Origin: Candidatus Poribacteria bacterium
GTDB taxonomy: Bacteria; Poribacteria; WGA-4E; WGA-3G
Direction of reading: 5' to 3'
NCBI GenBank assembly: GCA_026702755.1
Contig: JAPPBX010000081.1
Location: 90,273-154,272 of the forward strand
DNA: 64,000 nucleotides
A model generated the notes under the pieces. That model searched no databases and had not been told where the DNA came from. It worked only from the letters and a program-made list of their open reading frames with translations. Position 1 is the stretch's first letter. Each line of letters starts with the position of its first letter. Positions 25,190 through 34,064 of this stretch are shown here, piece by piece. The translations under genes were made by a program, and so were the position numbers.

Positions 25190-28059
25190 TGAGCGAGTAC
25201 ACAACTGTCCAAGAACCGATGCTTCGCTATAGCGACCAGATTGGTTGGATGCGCGTATCTCAAGCGCAAGCCATGCAAATGCGTGGTGGCGACACCGGAC
25301 TCTACTTTTCTGACGTGCTGCAGGCGCAACTGCTGAAGCTCAATGAGGGGATAATGGACGCATCCAACTGCGCCGACATTCTGCGGCAGTTGAATTTGCT
25401 CAGATCGACGCTTGAGGGGAATCAAGACGCACTTTCATGGATGCACGGGGAGCAGTCCATTTTTGTTCCCAATGAGAACCGCGAGCGCAATGTCACGTTA
25501 ATCGATTTTGAGACACCTGATAACAATTTGTTTCACGTCACCGACGAATGGTCGCAGCAAAGTTTAACTGATCGCAACCGCGCCGATGTGGTGTTCCTGA
25601 TTAACGGAATCCCCGTGGCAGTCGTTGAGGCAAAAAATGCTAACAAATCAGATGGGTTGGAACTCGGTGTTCAGCAGATCCGCCGTTACCACGACGAAAC
25701 GCCAGAGATGTTCACCACCGCGCAACTTTTCGGTGTGACACAACTGCACGACTTTTTCTACGGTGTTACATGGAATACCAGCCGCAAAAACCTCTTCAAC
25801 TGGAAATTTGAAGAACCCACCAACTACGAGCAGAAGGTCAAGACGTTCTTCGACCGCGACCGCTTCCTGAAGGTCCTGCAGCAGTTCATCATTTTCCAGA
25901 GCAGAGATGACCAACTTACCAAAATTGTGTTGCGTCAACACCAGACGCGTGCGGTGGAGAAAGTCATTGAACGGATTCACGATCCGAACAAGCGACGTGG
26001 GCTTGTCTGGCATACACAAGGCAGCGGCAAAACCCTCACCATGATAACCATCGCTGCCCGCCTCCTACGCGGTGGTGAGCAGACTGAAAAGCCCACCGTA
26101 CTAATGGTGGTTGATCGAAACGAACTGGAGAGCCAACTCTTTAGAAACATTACGGGTTACGGCATCACAACCCTTGAAGTTGCAGAGAGCAAGGATGATC
26201 TGGAAAGAATTTTAGCCTCCGATTATCGTGGTTTGGTCGTGTCCACGATTCATAAGTTTGACAGGAGACCTGCGAACCTTAATACCCGCGAAAGCGTGAT
26301 AGTGCTGATTGACGAGGCACATCGCACAACCGGCGGCAATTTTGGGAATTACCTGATGGCAGCCCTCCCCAATGCGACCTATATCGGCTTTACCGGCACC
26401 CCGATCGATAGACTTTCCAAAGGTGAAGGAACGTTTAAGGTGTTCGGCATAGACGACGAACAAGGCTATCTCGACAAATACGCAATCGTGGAATCCATTG
26501 AAGATGGCACCACTATGCCGTTGAATTACGCGCTTGCCGCCTCTGGTTTACGGGTTGACCGTGAAACATTGGAACGGGAATTTTTCAACCTTGCAGTAAC
26601 GGAAGGCATAAGCGACTTTGAGGAACTCAATGCGGTCCTTAACAATGCTGTTCAGTTAAAGGCGATGATGAAAGCACCTGACAGGGTAGATGGCATTGCG
26701 AAATACGTTGCGGAACACTTCCGTGAGACTGTGGAACCGATGCGGTTCAAGGCGTTTTTGGTGGCTGTAGACCGTGAGGCGTGCGCTTTGTATAAACAGG
26801 CACTGGATAAGTATCTGCCATCGGAGTATTCAGAGGTTGTCTATTCAGAGGACAATCGAGATTCCGAGTTAATGAAAACTTATTATCATACGGAAGAACA
26901 GGAAAAAGAAATTCGTAAGAAGTTTATTGACAAAAATGAACAACCGAAGATTCTGATTGTAACTCAGAAGTTATTGACTGGCTTCGATGCACCAATCCTC
27001 TACTGCATGTATCTCGATAAACCGATGCGCGATCATGTGCTATTACAAGCAATTGCGCGTGTCAACCGTCCGTATGAAGACGAGGACGGTTTGGTGAAAC
27101 CCGCCGGTTTCGTCTTAGATTTTGTCGGTATTTTTGACAAGCTCGAAAACGCATTGGCGTTCGATTCTGACGAAGTGGCGAGTGTAATTCAGAATATTGA
27201 CGTGCTCAAGAAGGATTTCGCCAAGCGGATCCGAGAGGACGCAGCGGCGTATTTACCCTTTGCCGAGGGGTGGGACGATAAAGCAAAGGAACGAGCCATT
27301 AATCATTTTGAGGACAAAGACAACCGAGAGACTTTTTTCAAGTTCTTCAGAGCGGTGCAAAATCTCTATGACATACTTTCACCAGATGCATTCTTACGGG
27401 AATTCATAGCGGATTATGAAGCGTTGGCAACCCTTTATGGACTGATTCGTAACGCCTATTCTGATCGTCCTTACGTCGATAAGGAATTGACTGCCAAAAC
27501 GCGCAAACTGTTGCAGGCGCATACCGAAAGCGTTCTATTTGAATTGCCAGATGCCGTTTATGAATTGCAAGCAGATACTTTGCAGAAGATAGATCAGAGC
27601 GATGCCTCCGATACGGTCAAGGTCCAGAATTTAAGAAAGGCATTGCATCACACAGTAACCAGCGAAGGCAGCTCCAAACCTTTCCTGATTTCCATTGGCG
27701 AACGCGCGGAAGCAGTCGCGGAGGCTTATGAAAATCGTCAGGTTGCAACGCAAGATGTCTTGGCTGAATTCAGAAAATTAGCGGAGGAATATGCGCGTGC
27801 TGCAAGAGAGAGCGACCGCCTCGACTTGGATGATAACACCTTCGCGGTCTATACAGTTCTCAAGAACGTTATAGCGGATGTTAACCCAGAACAGGCGCGA
27901 GCCGTTGATCAGGTATTTGCGCAATTTCCTGATTATAAGTGGAATGAGCATCAGGAAAAGGAGTTACGGATGACACTCTATAGCACATTAAGACCCACGG
28001 TGGGTATGGAAAATCTGATTGAGACAACAAATAAATTGTTGAGGTTGGAGCGGGTATGA
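25189..28059 (+). CDS. hsdR: Type I restriction endonuclease motor subunit
   Basis: The 956-residue ATP-dependent translocase/nuclease. The PD-(D/E)xK nuclease site is visible at D133 and E147-x-K149 (RADVVFLINGIPVAVVEAKN). The SF2 helicase motifs follow: TQGSGKT at 276-282, DEAH at 375-378, FTGTP, and the motif VI region AIARVNRPY. The C-terminal helical domain is complete. All active-site residues are present, so restriction should be functional. The gene overlaps hsdS by one base and the metalloprotease gene by four. Confidence 0.96.
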   Translation: MSEYTTVQEPMLRYSDQIGWMRVSQAQAMQMRGGDTGLYFSDVLQAQLLKLNEGIMDASNCADILRQLNLLRSTLEGNQDALSWMHGEQSIFVPNENRERNVTLIDFETPDNNLFHVTDEWSQQSLTDRNRADVVFLINGIPVAVVEAKNANKSDGLELGVQQIRRYHDETPEMFTTAQLFGVTQLHDFFYGVTWNTSRKNLFNWKFEEPTNYEQKVKTFFDRDRFLKVLQQFIIFQSRDDQLTKIVLRQHQTRAVEKVIERIHDPNKRRGLVWHTQGSGKTLTMITIAARLLRGGEQTEKPTVLMVVDRNELESQLFRNITGYGITTLEVAESKDDLERILASDYRGLVVSTIHKFDRRPANLNTRESVIVLIDEAHRTTGGNFGNYLMAALPNATYIGFTGTPIDRLSKGEGTFKVFGIDDEQGYLDKYAIVESIEDGTTMPLNYALAASGLRVDRETLEREFFNLAVTEGISDFEELNAVLNNAVQLKAMMKAPDRVDGIAKYVAEHFRETVEPMRFKAFLVAVDREACALYKQALDKYLPSEYSEVVYSEDNRDSELMKTYYHTEEQEKEIRKKFIDKNEQPKILIVTQKLLTGFDAPILYCMYLDKPMRDHVLLQAIARVNRPYEDEDGLVKPAGFVLDFVGIFDKLENALAFDSDEVASVIQNIDVLKKDFAKRIREDAAAYLPFAEGWDDKAKERAINHFEDKDNRETFFKFFRAVQNLYDILSPDAFLREFIADYEALATLYGLIRNAYSDRPYVDKELTAKTRKLLQAHTESVLFELPDAVYELQADTLQKIDQSDASDTVKVQNLRKALHHTVTSEGSSKPFLISIGERAEAVAEAYENRQVATQDVLAEFRKLAEEYARAARESDRLDLDDNTFAVYTVLKNVIADVNPEQARAVDQVFAQFPDYKWNEHQEKELRMTLYSTLRPTVGMENLIETTNKLLRLERV

Positions 28060-28391
28060 ACACCAACAAAGTAGCAGGTACACACCGTAGGCTTCCGTTG
28101 CATCCAGCGGATTTAAAGGACGTTGTGTGGTACTGGGCAGACCGTATCGGTGTCAAGGTGCGAGAAATTCATCTCCGTCAGATGCAGCAGAAATGGGCAT
28201 CTATATCAATGAAGGGACGATTGACACTCAACACAGAACTCCTTGATTTGCCAGAAGCGTTGACAGAATTCGTCATTGTCCACGAGCTGGTGCATCTCCT
28301 TGTCCCAAACCACGGCAAATTATTTAAGGGATATATGTCCGCGTATCTTCCAGACTGGGAAGATCGGCAAAATCGTTTGAGATCGCTTTAA
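28056..28391 (+). CDS. YgjP-like (DUF45) zinc metalloprotease
   Basis: A 111-residue protein with the zinc signature HELVHLLVPNH (HExxH plus the third His) near residue 75. The upstream segment KWASISMKGRLTLNTELLDL is typical of the YgjP/DUF45 (WLM/SprT-related) family. ATGA overlap with hsdR indicates coupled translation. Such genes often follow type I restriction genes, but their role there is not established; a protease acting on the restriction complex is one possibility. Length is shorter than stand-alone YgjP (~230 residues), covering mainly the catalytic part. Confidence 0.85.
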   Translation: MNTNKVAGTHRRLPLHPADLKDVVWYWADRIGVKVREIHLRQMQQKWASISMKGRLTLNTELLDLPEALTEFVIVHELVHLLVPNHGKLFKGYMSAYLPDWEDRQNRLRSL

Positions 28392-28456
28392 GGAAAATAC
28401 AATATAGCAGTCAAATCTCACTTGTGTGTCCAAGGATCATGTTATTGATAAAAACA

Positions 28457-28485
28457 TTGACTTTCGAGGGAAAGTATAGTATAAT
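28457..28485 (+). promoter_or_regulatory. Strong sigma-70 promoter of the Panacea operon
   Basis: -35 TTGACT (28457-28462), 17-base spacer, perfect -10 TATAAT (28480-28485). It lies about 150 bases upstream of the first gene of the three-gene operon, leaving a leader of ~140 bases. Confidence 0.65.
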
Positions 28486-28501
28486 TACACTACGTTGTAA
28501 T
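28484..28501. promoter_or_regulatory. Palindrome overlapping the -10, candidate operator
   Basis: ATTACA-CTACGT-TGTAAT, 6-bp arms around a 6-base centre, starts inside the -10 box and covers the expected transcription start. The position suits a repressor, as is common in toxin-antitoxin operons. Confidence 0.5.
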
Positions 28502-28635
28502 CAACATAAATAACCCATCATTTGATAAGTATTTCTATACGGCTTATGGAATGGATATTCAGCTTTAACATAGGATAGATTACACCTGAACGTTTGGATA
28601 AACGATCCAAGCCCAACTCTTGAAAGGCATTGCTC

Positions 28636-29277
28636 ATGAAATTAAGCAAACCCTCTAATGCTCTGGTTATTGTAGGCGGTTGGAACAGGCATATATTTAC
28701 TCAAGATTGGATTAAGAGATACCTTTTTCCCAAAGAAGAATTCACAATAGACATGCTGGTTTCCCAAGGCTTCAACGCACAATTTATTTCTCCACGAATA
28801 TCGTCAAAGGAAGTTGAAATTCTATTCCAAGAAAATAGACTAAATTTCAATCCAGTAGAAAACAATAACGAAAATTTAGACCGTATACAAGAACTTGCTC
28901 TACAACTTGCCGATTACCTTCCACATACACCAGTTACAGGATACGGAGTGAATTTTCTCTTTACCGAGAACGAGGTCAGTGATGATTTGATAAATCTGAT
29001 GCGTCCAAAAGATTTAGAAAAAATTGAACAGTTTGGTGGATCATTAACCAGCGAGCAATATAGTCGTCATTTGATGTTAAATGGACGAACCCTTAACATC
29101 ACTATTAGATTTGAGGGCGAGAGTGTCGATTTTGATTTTAATTTCCATTTTAATATCCGCGATTTAGTTGCGTTTAAAGCAGGAATTTTGGAAACTCCAA
29201 TACTTAAATTGAGACAAGAGGCAGTAAAATTCATCGCTAAAGTTTATAGTTTGGAATTGGAAGGAGAGAGCGAATGA
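28636..29277 (+). CDS. Unrecognised protein, first gene of the Panacea operon
   Basis: About 213 residues, soluble. It starts MKLSKPSNALVIVGGWNRHI and has a C-terminal pattern of beta strands (LNITIRFEGESVDFDFNFHF) plus a helix. No motif is known to me. The ATG at 28636 has AAAGG eight bases upstream; a TTG at 28630 is less likely. It overlaps the next gene by four bases (ATGA). Position in an operon with a Panacea protein and a small toxin-like protein suggests a part in the same module, either as an accessory factor or as the effector. Confidence 0.65.
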   Translation: MKLSKPSNALVIVGGWNRHIFTQDWIKRYLFPKEEFTIDMLVSQGFNAQFISPRISSKEVEILFQENRLNFNPVENNNENLDRIQELALQLADYLPHTPVTGYGVNFLFTENEVSDDLINLMRPKDLEKIEQFGGSLTSEQYSRHLMLNGRTLNITIRFEGESVDFDFNFHFNIRDLVAFKAGILETPILKLRQEAVKFIAKVYSLELEGESE

Positions 29278-29951
29278 GTAAATTGAACGACACAAACACA
29301 ATACTTAAAGATGAAAACACTTTTCCCGAAGAGGCAGTCATTTCCGAAAAAGATATGGCTGTTCCAGCAAGTATGGAGGTCAATGAAAAATTTATAAATA
29401 CTGCTAATTTAGAACTTGATGAAGACAGCAACCTTGAAATTTTGGAGGGTGAGGCTTGGAAAGAGCCACAGAATCCGAACCCTGAACCACTGAAAATCCG
29501 GGTCTTTGATGTTGCTGCCTATATTTTAGACAAAATGGGAACAATGACGACTATGAAGCTGCAGAAACTGGTATATTACAGTCAAGCATGGTCGTTAGTT
29601 TGGGATGAGAAGCAGCTGTTCGAGGAAGATATTGAGGCTTGGGCAAATGGTCCAGTCATTAGAGATTTATTTGACTACTATCGTGGAATGTACGAAATAT
29701 CGGCAATGCCAATTGGCAATCCCCGTTTGTTGAATAAAGAACAACAGGAAACTATTGACGCTGTTCTTAAATATTATGGAGATAAATCCGCCCAATGGCT
29801 CATTGAACTAACTCACATGGAAGATCCTTGGGTCCAGGCGAGAAAAGGACTACCCAAACTGGAGAGAGGTAATAGAATTATATCTTTAGACACGATAGCA
29901 GATTATTATAGTTCCTTGCCGGTTGAGGACAATTACGAAGATGAGGAATAA
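29274..29951 (+). CDS. Panacea-domain (DUF4065/SocA-like) antitoxin
   Basis: 225 residues. The C-terminal ~145 residues match the Panacea domain: VAAYILDKMG, TTMKLQKLVYYSQAWSLVWD, FEEDIEAWANGPVIRDLFDY and a helical tail around WLIELTHMEDPW. Panacea proteins are antitoxins that neutralise many unrelated toxins by direct binding. The N-terminal ~75 residues are acidic and probably disordered, an extension not required in the family. It overlaps both neighbours, so expression of the three proteins should be tightly coupled. Confidence 0.85.
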   Translation: MSKLNDTNTILKDENTFPEEAVISEKDMAVPASMEVNEKFINTANLELDEDSNLEILEGEAWKEPQNPNPEPLKIRVFDVAAYILDKMGTMTTMKLQKLVYYSQAWSLVWDEKQLFEEDIEAWANGPVIRDLFDYYRGMYEISAMPIGNPRLLNKEQQETIDAVLKYYGDKSAQWLIELTHMEDPWVQARKGLPKLERGNRIISLDTIADYYSSLPVEDNYEDEE

Positions 29952-30375
29952 AAGAGCGGGCCGAAATCGTAATCCGAGGTCAGAGAAGATACCTACATCT
30001 CGCTCTATAGTGTCTACTCAAAACAAGAAACTCGTGTGGAAAGTTGCACGGATTGATGACGATAGCCCATGGGGCTGGAATCAAATAACTTGTCCTGACT
30101 TTTTGAGAAAAATATGGGATAAAATGCACAATTTTGAAACAATGACATGGGGTGAGATATTAGGACGGAACCACCATGCGATAGCCGTTAATGACATCAT
30201 AAAACCCGCACAAAATCGGTTAGAACAACTCGGACATGATGATCAGGCAGAATTAGTCTCATTTCGGCTAAGTAACACGGAGCGAATTTGGGCGATTCGA
30301 TCTGGAGAAGAAGCTTTCCTGCTCTGGTGGGACCCCAATCATGAGATTTGCCCATCACATCTCCAGAATACGTAA
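29941..30375 (+). CDS. Small protein, candidate toxin partner of Panacea
   Basis: About 144 residues. The start within the upstream gene (ATG at 29941, 11-base overlap) is preferred; 29923 is possible. After a basic N-terminus comes a conserved-looking core: WKVARIDDDSPWGWNQI, MTWGEILGRNHHAI, NRLEQLGHDDQAELVSFRL and the Trp-rich end IRSGEEAFLLWWDPNHEICP. I recall bacterial small proteins with this core and the WWDPxHxxxPS ending, without assigned function. Being the last gene beside Panacea, it is a reasonable toxin candidate; this is inference. Confidence 0.6.
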   Translation: MRNKRAGRNRNPRSEKIPTSRSIVSTQNKKLVWKVARIDDDSPWGWNQITCPDFLRKIWDKMHNFETMTWGEILGRNHHAIAVNDIIKPAQNRLEQLGHDDQAELVSFRLSNTERIWAIRSGEEAFLLWWDPNHEICPSHLQNT

Positions 30376-30460
30376 CATCAGTTACATTTGAACGTATCCC
30401 TTATTATGGTCACAAAAATCCCATAAATCACAGTTCAGACTTCAACAGCACGGACCGGTA

Positions 30461-30530
30461 GTGACTGAGTACTGACAACTGATAACCATCCATCTGATGG
30501 CTGACAACTGACAGCCGACAACCGACCACT
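30461..30530. repeat. CTGACAACTGA-type short repeats
   Basis: Several degenerate copies of (C)TGACAACTGA and GCCGACAACCGAC run together in the gap before the LarA-like gene. The same motif family occurs at about 12889-12918, 39080-39113, 41731-41753, 50264-50295 and 58709-58740, always intergenic or at gene ends. Confidence 0.6.
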
Positions 30531-30544
30531 ATTCCACATTTCCC

Positions 30545-30573
30545 TTGCACTCTTATCCCCTTTCTGATAAAAT
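30545..30573 (+). promoter_or_regulatory. Probable promoter of the LarA-like gene
   Basis: -35 TTGCAC (30545-30550), 17-base spacer, -10 TAAAAT (30568-30573), 49 bases before the start codon at 30622. Confidence 0.5.
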
Positions 30574-30621
30574 AAGGCTATAAAGTCCACCTATGGGTGA
30601 AAATATAAAGGATGGAAACGC

Positions 30622-31875
30622 ATGGCACTTCCAAAAATGACACGGATTCAACAGCGGTTTGAGGCACCCGTTCTCACCGATCTCCCCGCAGCGATTCATG
30701 CTGAATTGGAGCGGATTAACGCCTCCGATATTGTAAAATCTGGCGAAACTGTCGCCGTTACCGCTGGCAGTCGCGGAGTCGCAAATGTTGACATAGCGGT
30801 CAAGGCGACTGTTGATTATCTCAAAACACTCGGTGCGAAACCCTTTGTTGTCCCGGCGATGGGAAGCCACGGTGGTGCAACGCCTGAAGGGCAGCGGAGT
30901 GTGTTGGAACACTACGGCATCACCGAAGAGACCGTCGGTGCACCGGTGAAAGCAACAATGGAGGTTGTGGAACTCGGAAAGACAGCAGACGGCTTGCCGG
31001 TTTTCTTCGACAGATATGCCGCCGAAGCCGACCATGTTGTGCCGCTTAACCGCGTCAAAGCGCATACAGATTTCAACGGCTCCATTGAGAGTGGCGTGGT
31101 GAAGATGATGGTGATTGGACTCGGCAAACAGCAGGGCGCGAACTTCTATCACCGTGCCTTCTTTCAATACGGCTTTGAACACGTCATCACTGCGGTTGGT
31201 GGTTTTATTCTCGACACCGGAAAGATCGCTTTCGGCATTGGACTAATTGAGAACGCACACGAAGACACCGCGAAAGCAGTAGCGATGCCCGCCGCGCAGC
31301 TCCTCCAAACGGAACGTGAACTGCTGGTTGAGGCGAAATCATTGATGGGACGACTCCCGTTTGACGAACTCGATCTGCTTATCGTGGATTGGACAGGCAA
31401 AAACATCAGCGGCACCGGTATGGACTCGAACGTTATCGGCAGGATGATGCAGAATTTTGAACCGGAACCCGCGAAACCCGCGATCCTCCGTATATTTGTC
31501 CGCGATCTTACCGAAGAGAGCGATGGCAATGCTACCGGTATCGGGCTTGCTGACTTCACAACGACGCGCCTCGTAGACCAGATCGACCGGCACTCGACCT
31601 ATATGAACGGTATTACCGCGCTTGGACCGCAGAAGTCGAAAATCCCCTTCTACTACGACACCGACCGAGAAGCAATTGAGGTGGCACTTGACACTATTGG
31701 ACTCACCGAACCAGAAGATGCACGGGTCATCCGTATTGAGAGTACGCTGAGGTTGACGGAACTCGACATTTCTGACGTGCTGCTTGAGGATGCGAAGTTG
31801 CATTCAAGGTTGGAAGTTATCGGCGAAACGAAGCCGCTCCCGTTTGACGCTACAGGTAACCTGCTGCCATTTTAG
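30622..31875 (+). CDS. LarA-like (DUF2088, lactate racemase N-terminal type) protein
   Basis: 417 residues. Segments such as VAVTAGSRGVANVDIAVKA, VPAMGSHGGATPEGQRSVLE and VVPLNRVKAHTDFNGSIESG match LarA/DUF2088 proteins, which use the nickel-pincer nucleotide cofactor for racemisation or epimerisation of 2-hydroxyacids. His residues in the SHGG and KAHTDF segments could take the catalytic and metal-binding positions. LarC, the nickel-inserting enzyme, is encoded at 42073-43356, which supports use of this cofactor here. The substrate need not be lactate. It has its own promoter and no adjacent partner gene. Confidence 0.8.
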   Translation: MALPKMTRIQQRFEAPVLTDLPAAIHAELERINASDIVKSGETVAVTAGSRGVANVDIAVKATVDYLKTLGAKPFVVPAMGSHGGATPEGQRSVLEHYGITEETVGAPVKATMEVVELGKTADGLPVFFDRYAAEADHVVPLNRVKAHTDFNGSIESGVVKMMVIGLGKQQGANFYHRAFFQYGFEHVITAVGGFILDTGKIAFGIGLIENAHEDTAKAVAMPAAQLLQTERELLVEAKSLMGRLPFDELDLLIVDWTGKNISGTGMDSNVIGRMMQNFEPEPAKPAILRIFVRDLTEESDGNATGIGLADFTTTRLVDQIDRHSTYMNGITALGPQKSKIPFYYDTDREAIEVALDTIGLTEPEDARVIRIESTLRLTELDISDVLLEDAKLHSRLEVIGETKPLPFDATGNLLPF

Positions 31876-31920
31876 ATAGCCATCAATCGTCAGTAGTGGG
31901 TTTATCAGTCTCCGTGCTCC

Positions 31921-32166
31921 TGTAGGTTGGGTTGAACGGCGTTGAAAAGGCAGATGTCGATGTTTCAAACACACTTCAAATCCAAGAGGCTGCCATATAC
32001 ACGCAAGAACAGAGTGAAACCCAACTTCATACCCCACAAGGGTAGCACTTCAGAACAAGAGCGTTGGGTTTCACTCGGTCACTGGTGGATATGACGTGTC
32101 TGGAGAAAAGCTCGTTTTTTCTATGATTTGGACGGTTTTGGTGGAATCCGTTCAACCCAACCTACA
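31921..32166. mobile_element. MITE-like element, 246 bp, with 19-bp terminal inverted repeats
   Basis: TGTAGGTTGGGTTGAACGG at 31921-31939 is the perfect reverse complement of 32148-32166. No coding capacity lies between. A related end occurs at 17431-17449. No clear target duplication was seen. It fills much of the 377-base gap before ubiA; I see no promoter in the remainder. Confidence 0.6.
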
Positions 32167-32252
32167 ATACTATGACGCAGTTTTTTCTAAAATTGACACC
32201 TATGCCGCCGTCAGAAGCTCCACCTATCGCTTCGGGCTGGTAAGGACAGAGA

Positions 32253-33104
32253 ATGCGGAAACTCAGAATTATCTTAGAGATGATCAAATTTGAACATACC
32301 GTTTTCGCGCTTCCGTTTGCGGTTATGAGTGCCTTTATCGCTGCGGACGGATTTCCGCCGCTGCCAAAACTTGGCTGGATCCTCGTAGCAATGGTCGGCG
32401 CGCGCAGCTGCGCCATGGCATTCAATCGGCTCGCCGATGCTGAGATTGACAGCAAAAACCCGCGCACCGCCATGCGCGCGATCCCCGCGGGTTTAATCAC
32501 GAAGAGTGCCGTCTGGGGTTTCACCATCATCTCCGCCGGTCTGCTGGTTGTTGCGGCGTGGCGACTGAACCCGCTTGCCTTTGCGCTATCCCCAGTCGCG
32601 CTTATCGTAGTGATGGGCTATTCCTACACCAAACGTTTCACGGCACTCTCCCATTTCTGGCTCGGACTTGCGCTCTCCATTTCACCCGTCGGTGCATGGA
32701 TTGCGATTCAGGGCAGCTTTGCGTTACCTCCCATCATTCTCTGTCTCGTAGTGCTACTCTGGACAGCCGGATTTGACATCATCTATGCGTGTCAGGATGT
32801 CAACTTTGATAGGAAGCACAGACTACATTCAATTCCAGCGAAAATCGGGATTCGGTGGGCGTTATGGCTTTCGTCTGCCTTACACGTTATTGCGGTGTTG
32901 CTGCTCCTCGCCATTTCATTTCTTGTCGAATTAGGACTTTTCTATTACATCGGTGTCGGAATTGTCGTCCTCATCTTTATCTATGAACATGCCATCGTCA
33001 AACCGACGGATCTATCCCGTGTCAATCTCGCCTTTTTCACACTGAACGGCATGATTAGCCTTGTCTTGATGGCACTCTCAATCACCGATATTTTACTTTT
33101 TTAG
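32253..33104 (+). CDS. UbiA-family prenyltransferase (UbiA/MqnP-like)
   Basis: 283 residues with about eight hydrophobic segments. The first Asp-rich motif is NRLADAEID (N58, D62, D66), the second is DVNFDRKHR near residue 185; both bind the Mg-prenyl diphosphate. The N-terminus MRKLRIILEMIKFEHTVFAL is typical of the UbiA group that includes MqnP of the futalosine menaquinone pathway. It attaches a polyprenyl chain to an aromatic acid at the membrane. No other quinone genes are in the window, so ubiquinone or menaquinone cannot be distinguished. Confidence 0.87.
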   Translation: MRKLRIILEMIKFEHTVFALPFAVMSAFIAADGFPPLPKLGWILVAMVGARSCAMAFNRLADAEIDSKNPRTAMRAIPAGLITKSAVWGFTIISAGLLVVAAWRLNPLAFALSPVALIVVMGYSYTKRFTALSHFWLGLALSISPVGAWIAIQGSFALPPIILCLVVLLWTAGFDIIYACQDVNFDRKHRLHSIPAKIGIRWALWLSSALHVIAVLLLLAISFLVELGLFYYIGVGIVVLIFIYEHAIVKPTDLSRVNLAFFTLNGMISLVLMALSITDILLF

Positions 33105-33219
33105 TCCCGTAGTCCCAAGCATCGCGCCGGGTTTATTTGATTGGGTGTTTCTTCTAGATATACGGAAAGCAACTTATTGATGAAAGAAGCCTTAACGAAC
33201 CGCAAGGAACATTAAAAAT

Positions 33220-34041
33220 ATGAAACTTTCACTCTCGGTACGCGTCGCAGAAACCGCATCTAAAAAGGATGCAACGCACACTTTCACACAACTGACGGAA
33301 CTCGCTGCAGGGCTCGGCTACGAAGCAGTCTGCATGCGCGCCTCCCAAGTCGGTATCCACTCACCTTTAGAGCAGATTACCGCTGCGCGTAAACAGGCAG
33401 CATCGCTCAACCTGAAGGTCTCCATGGTCACCGGCGATTTTCCGGTACCACTTAACAACGAGCAGGGACCCGATGGGCTCCGCAATATAACCCCGTATCT
33501 TGATTTAACGGAACTCCTCGGCGCAGACCTTATCCGTATTGCTATGAAGGTTGAGGAGGACATCCGGTGGGCGCAGCGTGCCTCCGACGAAGCTGCCGAG
33601 CGCGGTATCCGTCTCGCACATCAATCGCATACACAGAGTTTGTTTGAAACAGTGGACGGATCGGTTGATATCTTAAAGCGAGTCGGCAGAGAGAATTTCG
33701 GGATTATCTATGAACCTGCCAATCTTGACCTCTGTGCACAGGATTACGGCGTTGAGACGCTGAAACGATTCTCGCCCTATCTTCTCAACGTCTATCTCCA
33801 AAACCACATCCGCCGACCGGAGGGAAAGACGCACCTTCTGACGTGGATCCAAGGCATCGTTCCACACGATCCGATCCGTTTACAAGACGAAGGTGGTATT
33901 GACTTTCCATCGGTGTTTGAGGGTCTGGAAGCAATCGGTTACGACGGTTATGTGACCGTGCATCAGGCGTTCCGTGAAATTATGGAGCCAGAAGACGCAG
34001 CGGAACAGAGTTACGACTATCTTAAACCGTTTTGTGGATAG
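33220..34041 (+). CDS. Sugar phosphate isomerase/epimerase (xylose isomerase-like TIM barrel)
   Basis: 273 residues with the AP-endonuclease-2/xylose isomerase-like barrel pattern: ELAAGLGYEAVCMR, LLGADLIRIAMK, a metal-binding His/Glu set around RLAHQSHTQS, FGIIYEPANLDLC, and YDGYVTVHQAF. These enzymes isomerise or epimerise sugars using divalent metal. The downstream sulfatase gene starts 23 bases after its stop, so the two may form an operon for a sulfated or modified sugar; this is inference from position. Confidence 0.85.
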   Translation: MKLSLSVRVAETASKKDATHTFTQLTELAAGLGYEAVCMRASQVGIHSPLEQITAARKQAASLNLKVSMVTGDFPVPLNNEQGPDGLRNITPYLDLTELLGADLIRIAMKVEEDIRWAQRASDEAAERGIRLAHQSHTQSLFETVDGSVDILKRVGRENFGIIYEPANLDLCAQDYGVETLKRFSPYLLNVYLQNHIRRPEGKTHLLTWIQGIVPHDPIRLQDEGGIDFPSVFEGLEAIGYDGYVTVHQAFREIMEPEDAAEQSYDYLKPFCG

Positions 34042-34064
34042 GGAAAGGAAGCATCTTTAATACG

